Positions 17,253 to 26,270 of a stretch of DNA of 64,000 nucleotides are shown here, one piece after another. Both the position numbers and the translations under genes were made by a program. This DNA is from Sinorhizobium americanum (GTDB taxonomy: Bacteria > Pseudomonadota > Alphaproteobacteria > Rhizobiales > Rhizobiaceae). Location: NCBI RefSeq assembly GCF_001651855.1, contig NZ_LNQC01000056.1, positions 124,001 through 188,000 of the forward strand, in the 5' to 3' direction. The notes beneath the pieces are model-generated. The model searched no databases. It was not told where the DNA came from and was given only the letters and a program-made list of their open reading frames with translations. How positions within the stretch are numbered: the first letter of the stretch is position 1; the number at the start of each line of letters is the position of its first letter.

Positions 17253-17807
17253 GGCGCCTCCTCGGCCCGGTTGCGTGACTGGAGTTCCCAGCCGTGCGGC
17301 CATGCCTTGCATTAGGGCTTTATTATATACAGCATACGCGTGCTCCGCGCACGATGTAAGATCGTCAATCGGTTAATGTGACGCTTCGCGGTCCTTTGGC
17401 ATTAGATGGCAAGACATATGCGAACACCGCAGCCAGCCTTCGGCATCCGTCGTTCAAGAGAAGCGACGATTATGAGTTGACATAGATCGGACTACGCCAC
17501 TCGTCCTCTTAGCACGCGCTATTCCTCACGCGGTTCGGCAAGGGCCGTTCTCGGCCGTGCCGCGGTTATCGCTTCCTTTGTCGGTGCCGTCGCCACCGTG
17601 TTTTTCCTGGCCCCGGCCGTTGTTTCCCTTGGCCGTCTCTTCAGGTGGGCAGTAATCACCAGCGTGATCAGATGCTCGCCCACCTTCACGCTGCCGATGG
17701 CGTCGCACGCGAAGCCGCAGTGCATTGGCATCGTCTTTTTGGCTACGTGCTGGTCGACTCCGACAATGTTTCGCCCCGTCCCCAAAACGGCCCCATTGGC
17801 TTTCCAG
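17253..17807. other. Decayed region without a convincing gene
   Basis: No complete gene is supported. On the minus strand between about 17520 and 17807 two overlapping frames give partly plausible peptides (KVGEHLITLVITAH in one, a Gly/Asp/Asn-rich tail in another). This suggests a frameshifted gene that might have continued from the lipoprotein-like ORF at 17808-18023. Confidence 0.4.
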
Positions 17808-18023
17808 CTAAATTCCGCCGGTGCCGAAGGTTGGCAGCGGGGTGAAGTCGGGAAAGCCAAGCCGGGGATAATCGCAGCGAATATCGTACTTGGACGGTAA
17901 TTCAGTACGGCGACAGCTCGGGTCGGTTTCGTAGGCGTACCCAGGCAGATACACATATCGGCTGCTTTGGTTACAGCCCAATATCAATGCCCAAATGAGG
18001 GCTGATTTTAGCAGGACTTTCAT
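17808..18023 (-). CDS. Possible small lipoprotein, perhaps the 5' part of a broken gene
   Basis: A 71-residue ORF with a basic start (MKVLLKSALIWALILGC), a hydrophobic core and a lipobox ending in Cys17, so lipidation by the Lgt/LspA pathway is plausible. The rest (SRYVYLPGYAYETDPSC) is Tyr/Pro rich with several cysteines. It stops early, and the sequence downstream stays open in another frame. The protein may be complete or may be the front of a frameshifted one. I recognise no family. Confidence 0.35.
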   Translation of the reverse strand: MKVLLKSALIWALILGCNQSSRYVYLPGYAYETDPSCRRTELPSKYDIRCDYPRLGFPDFTPLPTFGTGGI

Positions 18024-18469
18024 GACGTGACCCCTCGAGAGAACATACCCGCGCAGGTACTAGTCACATGTCTGCTTTGTCGGCTTCGAGTCTCTCTGAT
18101 GACCGGCGGACCAAAAACAAACTCTCTCATGAAACAGTGTGAACTGCGATTTGAACAAAAGTGTTAGCGCGAGCTGAGCGAACTCCGCCTCCTGATCAGA
18201 GAAGGAAAGCGAGAGCCCTGCGGCATTCTGGGTCGGTCTAAGTTCCGCTCCGCACCCAGGATAATCTCGATCAACGCTGCGGTGATGAACCGACTGGCAG
18301 AATCTCTGACTGGCAATTTTTCGAGCGATCGTCTTGCTCGTTTCACCGTTTAGCAGTCGCTTCAGGTGAAGCTGCGCGCCCGACGGCGCCGTAGCTGGTG
18401 ACGAAGCGGTTGTCATCGATGTTCCCCGATAGAGTCGGGTTGCTGGCATCGAGCTCTAGGGAACAATCG
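18024..18469. other. Intergenic region with a trace of a LuxR-type HTH
   Basis: No intact gene is seen. On the minus strand near 18305-18370 the peptide LKRLLNGETSKTIARKI resembles the start of a LuxR/NarL DNA-binding domain, but the recognition helix does not follow in frame. This may be a decayed response-regulator end. Confidence 0.3.
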
Positions 18470-18589
18470 ATGACCGACGATATGATGAACCTGCGCGCGC
18501 TATGACTCCGAATTGCGATTTGCTGCGCCAGATGATCGGCTTCGCCGCCGAGCGGCTGATGGGGCTCGAGGTCGCAGCCCCCACTTTCG
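18470..18589 (+). pseudogene. IS256-family transposase, N-terminal stub
   Basis: The plus strand reads MTDDMMNLRAL, then after a frame change DLLRQMIGFAAERLMGLEVAAPT. This is the conserved N terminus of IS256/Mutator transposases of the ISRm3 type. The rest of the roughly 400-residue protein is absent. The stub ends inside the 61-bp palindrome at 18565-18625. Confidence 0.6.
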
Positions 18590-18625
18590 CCGGTGACCGG
18601 CGAAAGTGGGGGCTGCGACCTCGAG
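18565..18625. repeat. 61-bp perfect palindrome with 30-bp arms
   Basis: The left arm 18565-18594 (starting CTCGAGGTCGCAGCC) is the exact reverse complement of 18596-18625, with one central base. The left arm is also the coding end of the transposase stub, so the right arm looks like an inverted copy of it. No T tract follows, so it is not a typical terminator. Confidence 0.9.
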
Positions 18626-18682
18626 TGTCCTATCATTTGGAGGACCGATAATGGGCCGCCGAGGGCGCCGCGACAAGCCCAT

Positions 18683-20023
18683 TCACTGAACGAGCCTGAT
18701 AGCGCCCGGATTCAATATCTGGTTGTCAGCCAATTCGCTCTCACAGTCGATTGCAAATCCGCTGTTGCCGATCATGGTGATTTCTTGCGCGATGATGCGC
18801 ACACATTCGCCTCCGCTTGATCCATTGCCGGAATATTGGATCTCCTTGGATGCAGGCATGTATATGATACCGCTCAGCAAGGAGTTGCTGTTGCCGTTGA
18901 TCACGGCCGGCTCCGTATTGTTCCGGCCTGAAACGATTACGAAGCCGGCCCACTCACCGCTTGTGGCTGCTGTCACACGAAAATCGGAGCCACCATGAAG
19001 GTCGACCTCAGCGCCGTTGAGAAGGAAGAATGTCACGCCCTCGCCACTGACTGTCGACTGGCTCGCGAACTTCAGGACACCGCCGTCGATGATGTAATTA
19101 CCGGGCAGAAGGGTTACCTTTCCTTTGATCTCGAGTTCCCCGTAGGTGCCTGGTTTCAGCGTAACACTGTATGCATCCGGAACCTTGCTCGGCGTCTTGC
19201 CGGTGCCGTTGCAGTCCCCATTGCCGCCCCCATTTCCTACAAACTCTTGACCGCAACCAGACAGATTCACCCAGTTTCCCGCCGTCGGCATGGCTTTCTT
19301 TCTGAAGGGATCTGGTGTTCGTGAAACGCCCTCACGGGCCTGCTGGCAAGCCAACTCCAGATGAGCTAGGGCCGCATACACCTTGCCGGTTGCGTAAAGA
19401 CATTCAGCTCTGAGAGTGGCTGTCCCGCTCAGGTAGATTGATTGTGTGTCATCTGAGTTCGACGTAATCGTACAGTTTGACGTATCTACCGCCGCACTTC
19501 CGCTAACCTCTATTGCGCGACTGGCCGTCGGATGCAGGGCTAAAATGCAAGCTTCCCTATCCGCCAGTCGCGCGGCAACGCTTATTTTACTAATTTCGAA
19601 AGGCTTCAGGCCCCAGAACACCGGGTTATACTGTGCGGCATAATATGCCTGAACCCTCGTCTCCTGGCCAACCTCAGAGAAGGTAAATTGCACTGCAGGT
19701 CCTTCAGGAGAGGCTGAATTGTATCCATCGGCGGCAGAAGGCGTTTGAAAGTTGGCAAAAAACAATCTGTTCGCATCAATCCGCACCGCGTTCTCGCTCT
19801 CGCCTTCCCCGTAGGACCGCACGGCCTTTATGGCCGCAGCATCTAGCGCATCTTGCATCTTGGAAGCTTCCCTGGCCGCGTTCGCTATATTCACCGCCAC
19901 CGAACCGCCAAGGAATAGCACCGGAACCAATAGAGCCGTCATGAGGCCGAAGTTGCCGCTCTCATCCTTCAGCAGACGCTGCATCGTAGTTAAGACTTTA
20001 ATCATGTCTATCGATGCCCCCAT
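18683..20023 (-). CDS. TadG-like pilus assembly / TadE-family surface protein
   Basis: A 446-residue protein with the TadE/G N terminus: a short basic stretch, DESGNFGLMTALLVPVLFLGGSVAVNIA as the single membrane helix, then a helical segment QDALDAAAIKAVRSYG. The large C-terminal part is beta-rich, with LKPGTYGELEIKGKVTLLPGNYIIDGG resembling a right-handed beta-helix. It is likely anchored in the inner membrane with the rest in the periplasm or assembled with Flp-type pili. There are no other tad genes nearby. Starts at residues 1, 7 or 14 are possible and none has a strong ribosome-binding site. Confidence 0.8.
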   Translation of the reverse strand: MGASIDMIKVLTTMQRLLKDESGNFGLMTALLVPVLFLGGSVAVNIANAAREASKMQDALDAAAIKAVRSYGEGESENAVRIDANRLFFANFQTPSAADGYNSASPEGPAVQFTFSEVGQETRVQAYYAAQYNPVFWGLKPFEISKISVAARLADREACILALHPTASRAIEVSGSAAVDTSNCTITSNSDDTQSIYLSGTATLRAECLYATGKVYAALAHLELACQQAREGVSRTPDPFRKKAMPTAGNWVNLSGCGQEFVGNGGGNGDCNGTGKTPSKVPDAYSVTLKPGTYGELEIKGKVTLLPGNYIIDGGVLKFASQSTVSGEGVTFFLLNGAEVDLHGGSDFRVTAATSGEWAGFVIVSGRNNTEPAVINGNSNSLLSGIIYMPASKEIQYSGNGSSGGECVRIIAQEITMIGNSGFAIDCESELADNQILNPGAIRLVQ

Positions 20024-20490
20024 TTCAGGAAATGACGACTCTAGGCGTTGTTCATTGAACTCCCGTTTGCAAATTCATTAGAATTTTTGCATCTGGCTAT
20101 TACCAGAGCGCGACGATGAAATTGGGAGGATCGGCAAAGATATATGTGTTTAACGTCGATGAGCGTTGATCGCTTCCACTACGGATCGCGAACGATGTCC
20201 AGGGATACCCAGCCTATTCCCGGAATATCGTCAGTCACGACGGTCGACGTAGGATCGAGCTGCGGCGTCACGGCCCTCCACATCTAGAGCAACGGACGTT
20301 CAAGTGAATCCATATCCTGCGGCGTTGAAGTAGTTTCTGCATTCGGCTGGAGAGAACAGGGCGCAGATGTCGCCGATGGCTTTCCAGAGTGCTGCGGACG
20401 GTCTTTCCTTTGGAGCGGATGCCTCGGCTTGGCGAGCGGCGCGAGTCGCGAGGGTTCGAGGCGTTCAGCTTGCGCTCGGCTGCGAAAAGA
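20024..20490. other. Intergenic region, no supported gene
   Basis: Only a 34-residue minus-strand ORF at 20179-20283 (ending GIGWVSLDIVRDP) looks protein-like, without a ribosome-binding site or family. It may be a remnant. Confidence 0.4.
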
Positions 20491-21315
20491 TCACTTCCTT
20501 CCTGACCCCACGAAGGCCGGCATCGGGATTAGATAGCTCCCGTCGACGGAGCGAAACTGCTTTATGCCGTTCGCAATCGTAGTGGAGATGGCGCTTCGCA
20601 CCGCCTCGGTTTGGGCCATCAGAAGGCCACGGGCGCGCACACCCCCTTCGAGGATCGCGGTTATCATCCCGAACGGATCGTCCATTATCCAAGTCTGATC
20701 CACCCCCGCGACGGTCACGTCCACAAACCCGGATTCTTCGAATGCTGCCCTCAATTTCGCCGGCTCGCTGAACTGAAAGAAATCGGGGCCGTGGGGCAGG
20801 GGTACGTCGAGGTTGCCGTGCTTCTTAATTGCGCCGAAGAGCAGGCCAAAGCCGTTGGTCGGTTCTGGCGCCTGCCAAACACTAGCGGCGAGATATCCCC
20901 CTAGCTTCAGCACACGATGCATTTCGGAGAATGCGGACCGGGGATCTGAAACGTGGATTATGCCGTATCCGCAAACGATGGCATCAAAGTTTTCGGCGTC
21001 AAACGGCAAAGCTTGGGCGTCACCCTCCAGAAACTCCGCCTCGGGCACGTTGCGTCGGGCGATTTCTATGACTTTGCTGGAGAAGTCGAGACCGACGACT
21101 TGCGCGCCCAAGTCGACCGCTGCTCGGGCGAGCATTCCCGGGCCGGTGCAGACGTCGAGGACGCGCATTCCCTTCGCAACGTGGGCGGCGGCCAATAGAG
21201 TTGGCACGGTTTCCGAGGTAAGGCGGGCAAAATGCTGGTCGTATCCTAGGCTGGCATCTTCCCACCCGGTGTGTTCGAATTCACGAAAGGCTGTTGGATC
21301 GCGAGAACTCTCCAT
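20491..21315 (-). CDS. Class I SAM-dependent methyltransferase
   Basis: The protein has 274 residues from the ATG at 21315, with a GGAGGG site 5 bases upstream. Motif I is VLDVCTGPG, motif II VVGLDFS, then FDAIVCGYGIIHV and VLKLGGYLAASVW. This is the UbiE/Methyltransf_11 fold for small molecules or quinones. The substrate is unknown. The tail (SVDGSYLIPMPAFVGSGRK) is typical of methyltransferases described as UbiE-like in soil bacteria. It stands about 160 bp downstream of the monooxygenase gene in the same direction, and co-transcription is possible but not shown. Confidence 0.88.
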   Translation of the reverse strand: MESSRDPTAFREFEHTGWEDASLGYDQHFARLTSETVPTLLAAAHVAKGMRVLDVCTGPGMLARAAVDLGAQVVGLDFSSKVIEIARRNVPEAEFLEGDAQALPFDAENFDAIVCGYGIIHVSDPRSAFSEMHRVLKLGGYLAASVWQAPEPTNGFGLLFGAIKKHGNLDVPLPHGPDFFQFSEPAKLRAAFEESGFVDVTVAGVDQTWIMDDPFGMITAILEGGVRARGLLMAQTEAVRSAISTTIANGIKQFRSVDGSYLIPMPAFVGSGRK

Positions 21316-21473
21316 CGTACCCTCCTGCAAAGAAGAGAGAAAATCATTATGCAGCAATACTAAATTAGTTTCATGGCACTTCTAAATGGAGCGGGACGCT
21401 TTCTCTCCGCTCTGCATCAGGTCTTTGTTCTTCAGAACAAGAGCACGCAAATGCCGGCCTCGGGCAAATCCAT

Positions 21474-22712
21474 CTATGCAGGATGATCTGCCCTTTGGGT
21501 GAGGTGGTTCACCAGACGCAAGGCCTCTTCAGCAACCCCTGGTATGGTGCCTGATTTGCGCGTCGTTGCGAAATCGAGACCGGCAAAATAGACTCCGGGA
21601 ACGGCCGCTATCCCGTCCTTGTGGATGGGCTGTCCGCTCGCATCAAGAACGCCGGGAATTTGGATCCATTGGAAATTCCCCTTAAAGCCGGTGCACCAGA
21701 TGACCGATCTGATGTTGCTCGTCGACAAGGCGATCGAGCGGATTGGTGGATCAGGAAGGCACCGTTCTATCATCTCGGCAGGGTCATCCTCGGCTGACGG
21801 CGCGTTAAGCCCCGCGCGTTCGATATACCGGTCAATAAAGCGCTTGACCTCCGCTGAACTCTCGTCCGCAAAGCGAATGTGATCAACCAAGTCATTGTCG
21901 AATAGCAGGGCGTTTTTTTCGGCGCCGATGAACCGCCCTAGCAACACAATGCCCTGAGCACTCAGTGATTGCAGGCTGATCGTATGAGTGGCACCGAGCA
22001 AAGCTCGTGGCGGCAGCTTCCCGGAAGGTAAAACGAGTTCTTCGCGCGGCACGTCCAGATAGCCCGAGAGGGTCATCCAATTGAAGATGTCGCCGCCACG
22101 ATACCGGCGCACCAAGCGGCCGGCGCGGCTGGTCGCCAGAAAAACCGAGCGACCGGCAAGCACCAGGTCCTCGGCGATCTGTCCCCCCGACTGACCGCTA
22201 CCGACCACCAGGACCGAACCGTCCTCCAGATCGGCAGCATTGCGATAGTTGGAGGCATCAAGCTGGTAAAGTGACCGCGGCAGTTGCCCCCACCAATGCG
22301 GCCGCATCGGGCAATTCAGGCTGCCGCTGGCGACCACCAAATTACGGGCGGAGAACCGACCCTGCGGCGTCGCCACCTCAAACAGCCTATCGTCTCCCGT
22401 CACTTCGTGGACCGGAGTTCTGGCTCTCACCGGCAGTCCATGTCGGTCGGCGTAGCTCTCAAGATAGATGACGAAATCATGCTGGGTACTCGCACCCCAA
22501 GGGTCCGGCCCATCGTAGGAATCGCCGGGCAGTAGCGATCGTATTCTCGGCGAATTTAGCCGGAACGAGTCCCATCTCTGCGTCCGCCATGTCTCGCCGA
22601 TCCGCTTTCGCTCGAGCACCTCATGATCGAGAGCTCGTTGCTTGAGGAAGTAGCTGACGCCGAGTCCCGCTGAGCCGGCGCCTATGACGACGGCATCAAG
22701 AATCCCATTCAT
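21474..22712 (-). CDS. FAD-dependent monooxygenase (CzcO/flavin-containing type)
   Basis: The protein has 412 residues from the ATG at 22712. The long upstream reading frame is not coding because it overlaps the HlyD end and lacks any family similarity. The FAD-binding motif is GAGSAGLGVSYFL at the N terminus and the second dinucleotide loop, for NADPH, is VVGSGQSGGQIAEDL. Both are preserved. The C-terminal VYFAGLDFATTRKSGTIPGV closes the FAD fold. Such enzymes oxygenate organic substrates with NADPH and O2. The substrate is unknown, and its link to the secretion locus upstream is only positional. Confidence 0.88.
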   Translation of the reverse strand: MNGILDAVVIGAGSAGLGVSYFLKQRALDHEVLERKRIGETWRTQRWDSFRLNSPRIRSLLPGDSYDGPDPWGASTQHDFVIYLESYADRHGLPVRARTPVHEVTGDDRLFEVATPQGRFSARNLVVASGSLNCPMRPHWWGQLPRSLYQLDASNYRNAADLEDGSVLVVGSGQSGGQIAEDLVLAGRSVFLATSRAGRLVRRYRGGDIFNWMTLSGYLDVPREELVLPSGKLPPRALLGATHTISLQSLSAQGIVLLGRFIGAEKNALLFDNDLVDHIRFADESSAEVKRFIDRYIERAGLNAPSAEDDPAEMIERCLPDPPIRSIALSTSNIRSVIWCTGFKGNFQWIQIPGVLDASGQPIHKDGIAAVPGVYFAGLDFATTRKSGTIPGVAEEALRLVNHLTQRADHPA

Positions 22713-22881
22713 GCTACCCCCTAAGGTCGCGCGGTGAGAGGAGGTGAAAACTACGTCCACCATGTCGCAGCCGAGTTGGCCATTCAACCAGCTCTGGGGC
22801 CGAGATCGGATGGATCCTGGACTTCTCCGTGCCCAGATCTCGCGGCCTCCTGTAGTGTGGCCGAGTCTTTCTAGGCTTAGG

Positions 22882-24426
22882 CTAGTTCTCAATAAGGCTC
22901 CGCCGACCGCTGTCGAGGATCGGGGCAAGAAGATATGTGAACAGGCTCTGCTCGCCGTCCATGAGCATGACCTCCGCCGGCATCCCCGGAATAAGGTGCA
23001 CGTCGTCGAGCTTTGCAAGGTCCGTAGGCGCGACCACCACTTTCGCCAGGAAATAGGTCGTTCCCGTTCGTTCATCGGCGATCGCATCCGCTGAGATCGA
23101 GCGCAGCCGGCCATGAATGAGCGGCAAGTTCCGCTGTCGATAAGCCGTGAGAATCACGCGGGCGGACATCCCGGATCTGACGCGCTCGATGTCGATCGGT
23201 CGGACCCGGGCGTCGATGACCACTCCGCTGTCATTTGGAACCAGGTCGAGCAGCGGCTGTCCTGGATCGATGACGCCTCTCTCCGTCGTGACGCGCAGAT
23301 TCATCACCGTGCCGGGAAGCGGAGCTCGAATGACTGTGCGCTCAAGTATGTCCTCGCGTGTCGGTAGCTGGCTTTTGAGCTCAGCCAGGATCCGGCGCAT
23401 TTCGGCGAGCTCCGCACCGAGCTTTTCCTGGCGCTCTTCGGCTATCGTAAGCAATTGCAGTCTCGTTTCGCCAACGGCTTGTGCATTCTCGGCGATCTTC
23501 GCCCGGTTCGCTGCCTTTGCGGCTGCGATGTCGGCACGATGACGCTTGAGAGCCAATATTCGCGGTTTGCGCTCCAAATGCTTTTCGAGGAGGTCCTGCG
23601 CGGCCGTAATTTCTTCGTCGATCAGCGCGATCTGCTCGGTTTCAGCGGCGATCACCTCCCGCAGGCCCGCGTTCTGCTCCTCGAGTTGCCGAGTGCGCGC
23701 CTCCAGGATCTGTATGCGCCCCTGATGCGCTGCTCGCCGGCTGACAAATAGTTGCCGCTGCCCTTCCATCAGTCGCTGTAGGCCCGCAGAGCTGCTGTTG
23801 TGAATGAGAAAGTCCGGAAAGCCGATTTCGGCAGCGTCGGTCCGCTCGGCCTCGAGTCGAGCCTCCGTTGCCAGAACGTGCAGAAGCCGCTCCCGTATTT
23901 CCGCGTCTTGAGACCTGGCCCTGATGTCATCGAGGGTAATCAGCGGATCTCCAACCTTGACCACATCACCCTCGCGAACGTGAATCGACCGAATGATCCC
24001 GCCTTCGAGGTGCTGAACGGTCTTGCGATACCCGTCGGGGCTGACGACCCCCGGGGCGAGCGACGCGCTCGCCAGCGGGGCGAGCACGGACCAGCCGCCC
24101 AACACGAGGATGAACAGTATGATTGCCAGAAGCCCCAAACGACGCGGCATCCGGGTGGCGGTCGCGAGCGCATCGGGCGACTTTTCGGCGCCGCGTCGAC
24201 CGCTGAAGCGAAGCGTGCGCGCAAGGACGAAAAAGACGACCGCTGCAGTCCCCGAGACGATGAGTGCAATGGTCGTGTCGCTCAATTCGATGCCGGCAAG
24301 CGCCAACTGGTCACGGATCGTAGTGATCGTCGCGGCGTAACCGGCCGGCAGCGCCTCCATGGCGCGGGATAGCCGCGTCTCGGTCCAGATCACAGCAAAA
24401 TTGATCAAATCCAGCATATCAGACAT
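22882..24426 (-). CDS. Type I secretion HlyD-family membrane fusion protein
   Basis: A 514-residue periplasmic adaptor, longer than usual. After about 70 N-terminal residues with one predicted helix and a second helix (LLAIILFILVLGGWSVLAPLAS), the lipoyl-like domain reads VVSPDGYRKTVQHLEGGIIRSI. A long coiled coil follows (about 210-360), then the beta-barrel RAPLPGTVMNLRVTT and VIDPGQPLLDLVP. The protein bridges the inner-membrane ABC exporter and a TolC-type outer-membrane channel, which is not in this window. It starts 3 bp after the exporter gene, so the two form one operon (PrsE-like). Confidence 0.92.
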   Translation of the reverse strand: MSDMLDLINFAVIWTETRLSRAMEALPAGYAATITTIRDQLALAGIELSDTTIALIVSGTAAVVFFVLARTLRFSGRRGAEKSPDALATATRMPRRLGLLAIILFILVLGGWSVLAPLASASLAPGVVSPDGYRKTVQHLEGGIIRSIHVREGDVVKVGDPLITLDDIRARSQDAEIRERLLHVLATEARLEAERTDAAEIGFPDFLIHNSSSAGLQRLMEGQRQLFVSRRAAHQGRIQILEARTRQLEEQNAGLREVIAAETEQIALIDEEITAAQDLLEKHLERKPRILALKRHRADIAAAKAANRAKIAENAQAVGETRLQLLTIAEERQEKLGAELAEMRRILAELKSQLPTREDILERTVIRAPLPGTVMNLRVTTERGVIDPGQPLLDLVPNDSGVVIDARVRPIDIERVRSGMSARVILTAYRQRNLPLIHGRLRSISADAIADERTGTTYFLAKVVVAPTDLAKLDDVHLIPGMPAEVMLMDGEQSLFTYLLAPILDSGRRSLIEN

Positions 24427-24429
24427 GCT

Positions 24430-26196
24430 TCATTCCCACGCGGAAAGGTGGTTCTCGCGGCCGACAACCTGTGTTCGATTTTCTGGATGAGGAGCTTGCA
24501 GGGGTCTTGCGGGCGCCGTTCCCGGCGGCTGTACTTGCCGCACCATCTGCTCGCGCGGGCCGAAGGCAGCAACGGCGCCGCTATGAAGTGCCAGGACCTT
24601 GTCGGCGCACTTCAGCACGGAAGCGCGGTGCGTGACGATCAACACGGTCGTTCGAAGCTGCTTGAGCGTCGTCAGTGCTTCGATCAGAGCCCGGTCTCCG
24701 GCCTCATCCATGTTCGCATTCGGCTCGTCCAACACGACGAATGCCGGATCGCCGTACAAGGCGCGCGCCAGCCCGAGGCGCTGCCGCTGCCCCAGTGAGA
24801 TCCGCTGCGAGTGCAGTGCGATTTCGGTTTCGTAGCCGTTCGGCAATGAGAGGATCAGTTCGTGAACGCCGGCGACTTCCGCTGCCTGGATCAGCGCGTT
24901 GCTGTCCACCTCCCGGAAACGTGCGATGTTCTGAGCCACCGTGCCTGGCAGGAGCTCGACCTGCTGCGGCAAATAGCCGATATGCGGACCTAACTCCTCC
25001 GGGTCCCAATCGAAAACGTCGGCCGCGTCGAGGCGGACGTGACCCTTGGTCGGTTTCCAGGCGCCGACAGCGAGGCGACAGAGCGTCGATTTGCCGGCGC
25101 CAGACGGTCCGACCACTGCACAGTTTTCGCCCGGTTGGATCGCGAAGCTGATGGCGCTGAGGACAGGCTCCTGTGTGCCGGGAGGCAAATAGAACACGTT
25201 CTCGAAGGCGAGCCCGCCTTTCGGACGGGGGAGGGTGACGCGGTCGTGGTCACCGTTTGACGTGCCGGCGAAGAGTTCCTTCAGGTTTGCATGGGCGTTC
25301 CTTGCTGCCACTAAGGAACGCCAGGCACCGGTCGCCCGTTCGATCGGCGCGAGCGCGCGGCCCATGACGATGGACCCTGCAATCATCGCGCCCGCGGTCA
25401 TCTCGCCGAGAAGGACGAAATAGGCGCCAACAGCCAGGATAGCAATCTGCAGGATCAGCCGTAGGCTGCGCGAAATCGAAAGGATCGTGGTCGTCCGATC
25501 GGCCAGGAGCTGCTGTTCGGCCACCACTTCGGCCTGACGGCGGCGCCAACGGTCGAAGACAGCCTGTGCCATGCCGAGAGGTCGGATCGTCTCGCCGCCA
25601 TCGACATAGCGCATGGCATTCTCCTGATGGGCCTTGGTGACGGCTGTGACGCGCTTCTGGCGGTCCCGTGTCAGCGCATCGTTTGTCAAGGCGAGCCCGA
25701 GGAGGATGGCGGCGCCGCCGGTGGCAACCACACCCAGGGCAGGGTGCAAAGCCCAGATGAAGGCGAGGAAGATGACGCTCCAGGGCATGTCGAGTAGGGC
25801 GAGCACGGCATCGCCCGCATAGAAGGACCTGAGGTCGGTCACGTCGCGGCTGCCAGCGCGCCCTTCCTTGCCCGCGAGCCGCACTTCCATGGCGCGTTTC
25901 AGCATCGGCGCGTTGAGCTCGCTGTCGAGCCAGCCGGCCGCACGGCCGAGGACCACCCGCCTTGCCTGCTCGAGCGCGCCGTAAATGACCACGGCAAAAA
26001 TCGCTATCAACGTCAGCCACAGGAGCGTGTCCAGCGACCCGCTCGACAGCACCCGGTCATAGACCTGCAGCATGTAGATGCTGCTGACGAGGAGCAAGAG
26101 GTTGAGCAGGCAGCTCAGCAAGATCAGCAGCGGGAACTGCCTGCGGATAGCGCTTATGACTTCCTGGAGACGGGTTGTACTGGTATGAGCTGGCAT
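24430..26196 (-). CDS. Type I secretion ABC transporter, permease-ATPase
   Basis: A 588-residue half-transporter. The membrane domain has six helices (residues 20-310, starting FPLLILLSCLLNLLLLVSS), with VSSIYMLQVYDRVLSS, the hallmark of PrsD/AprD-type exporters. The ATPase domain (about 335-560) has Walker A GPSGAGKST, Q-loop YLPQQVELLPGTVAQNI, a signature variant SLGQRQRLGLARAL (usual LSGGQ), and Walker B FVVLDEPNANMD. It powers export of the adhesin-like protein encoded directly upstream. An N-terminal peptidase domain is absent, so the substrate is not cleaved. Confidence 0.94.
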   Translation of the reverse strand: MPAHTSTTRLQEVISAIRRQFPLLILLSCLLNLLLLVSSIYMLQVYDRVLSSGSLDTLLWLTLIAIFAVVIYGALEQARRVVLGRAAGWLDSELNAPMLKRAMEVRLAGKEGRAGSRDVTDLRSFYAGDAVLALLDMPWSVIFLAFIWALHPALGVVATGGAAILLGLALTNDALTRDRQKRVTAVTKAHQENAMRYVDGGETIRPLGMAQAVFDRWRRRQAEVVAEQQLLADRTTTILSISRSLRLILQIAILAVGAYFVLLGEMTAGAMIAGSIVMGRALAPIERATGAWRSLVAARNAHANLKELFAGTSNGDHDRVTLPRPKGGLAFENVFYLPPGTQEPVLSAISFAIQPGENCAVVGPSGAGKSTLCRLAVGAWKPTKGHVRLDAADVFDWDPEELGPHIGYLPQQVELLPGTVAQNIARFREVDSNALIQAAEVAGVHELILSLPNGYETEIALHSQRISLGQRQRLGLARALYGDPAFVVLDEPNANMDEAGDRALIEALTTLKQLRTTVLIVTHRASVLKCADKVLALHSGAVAAFGPREQMVRQVQPPGTAPARPLQAPHPENRTQVVGRENHLSAWE

Positions 26197-26270
26197 CGAT
26201 TACCTTCCGCGACTGGAAACCTTGCTGGGAAGGTGCGAGCCCACCCACCGGGGGCGGGCTCGCAGCCGTG

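Noticed and set aside
22713-23114. N-terminal extension of the monooxygenase frame
   Set aside because: It overlaps the HlyD 3' end and lacks any similarity. The FAD motif starts right after the ATG at 22712.
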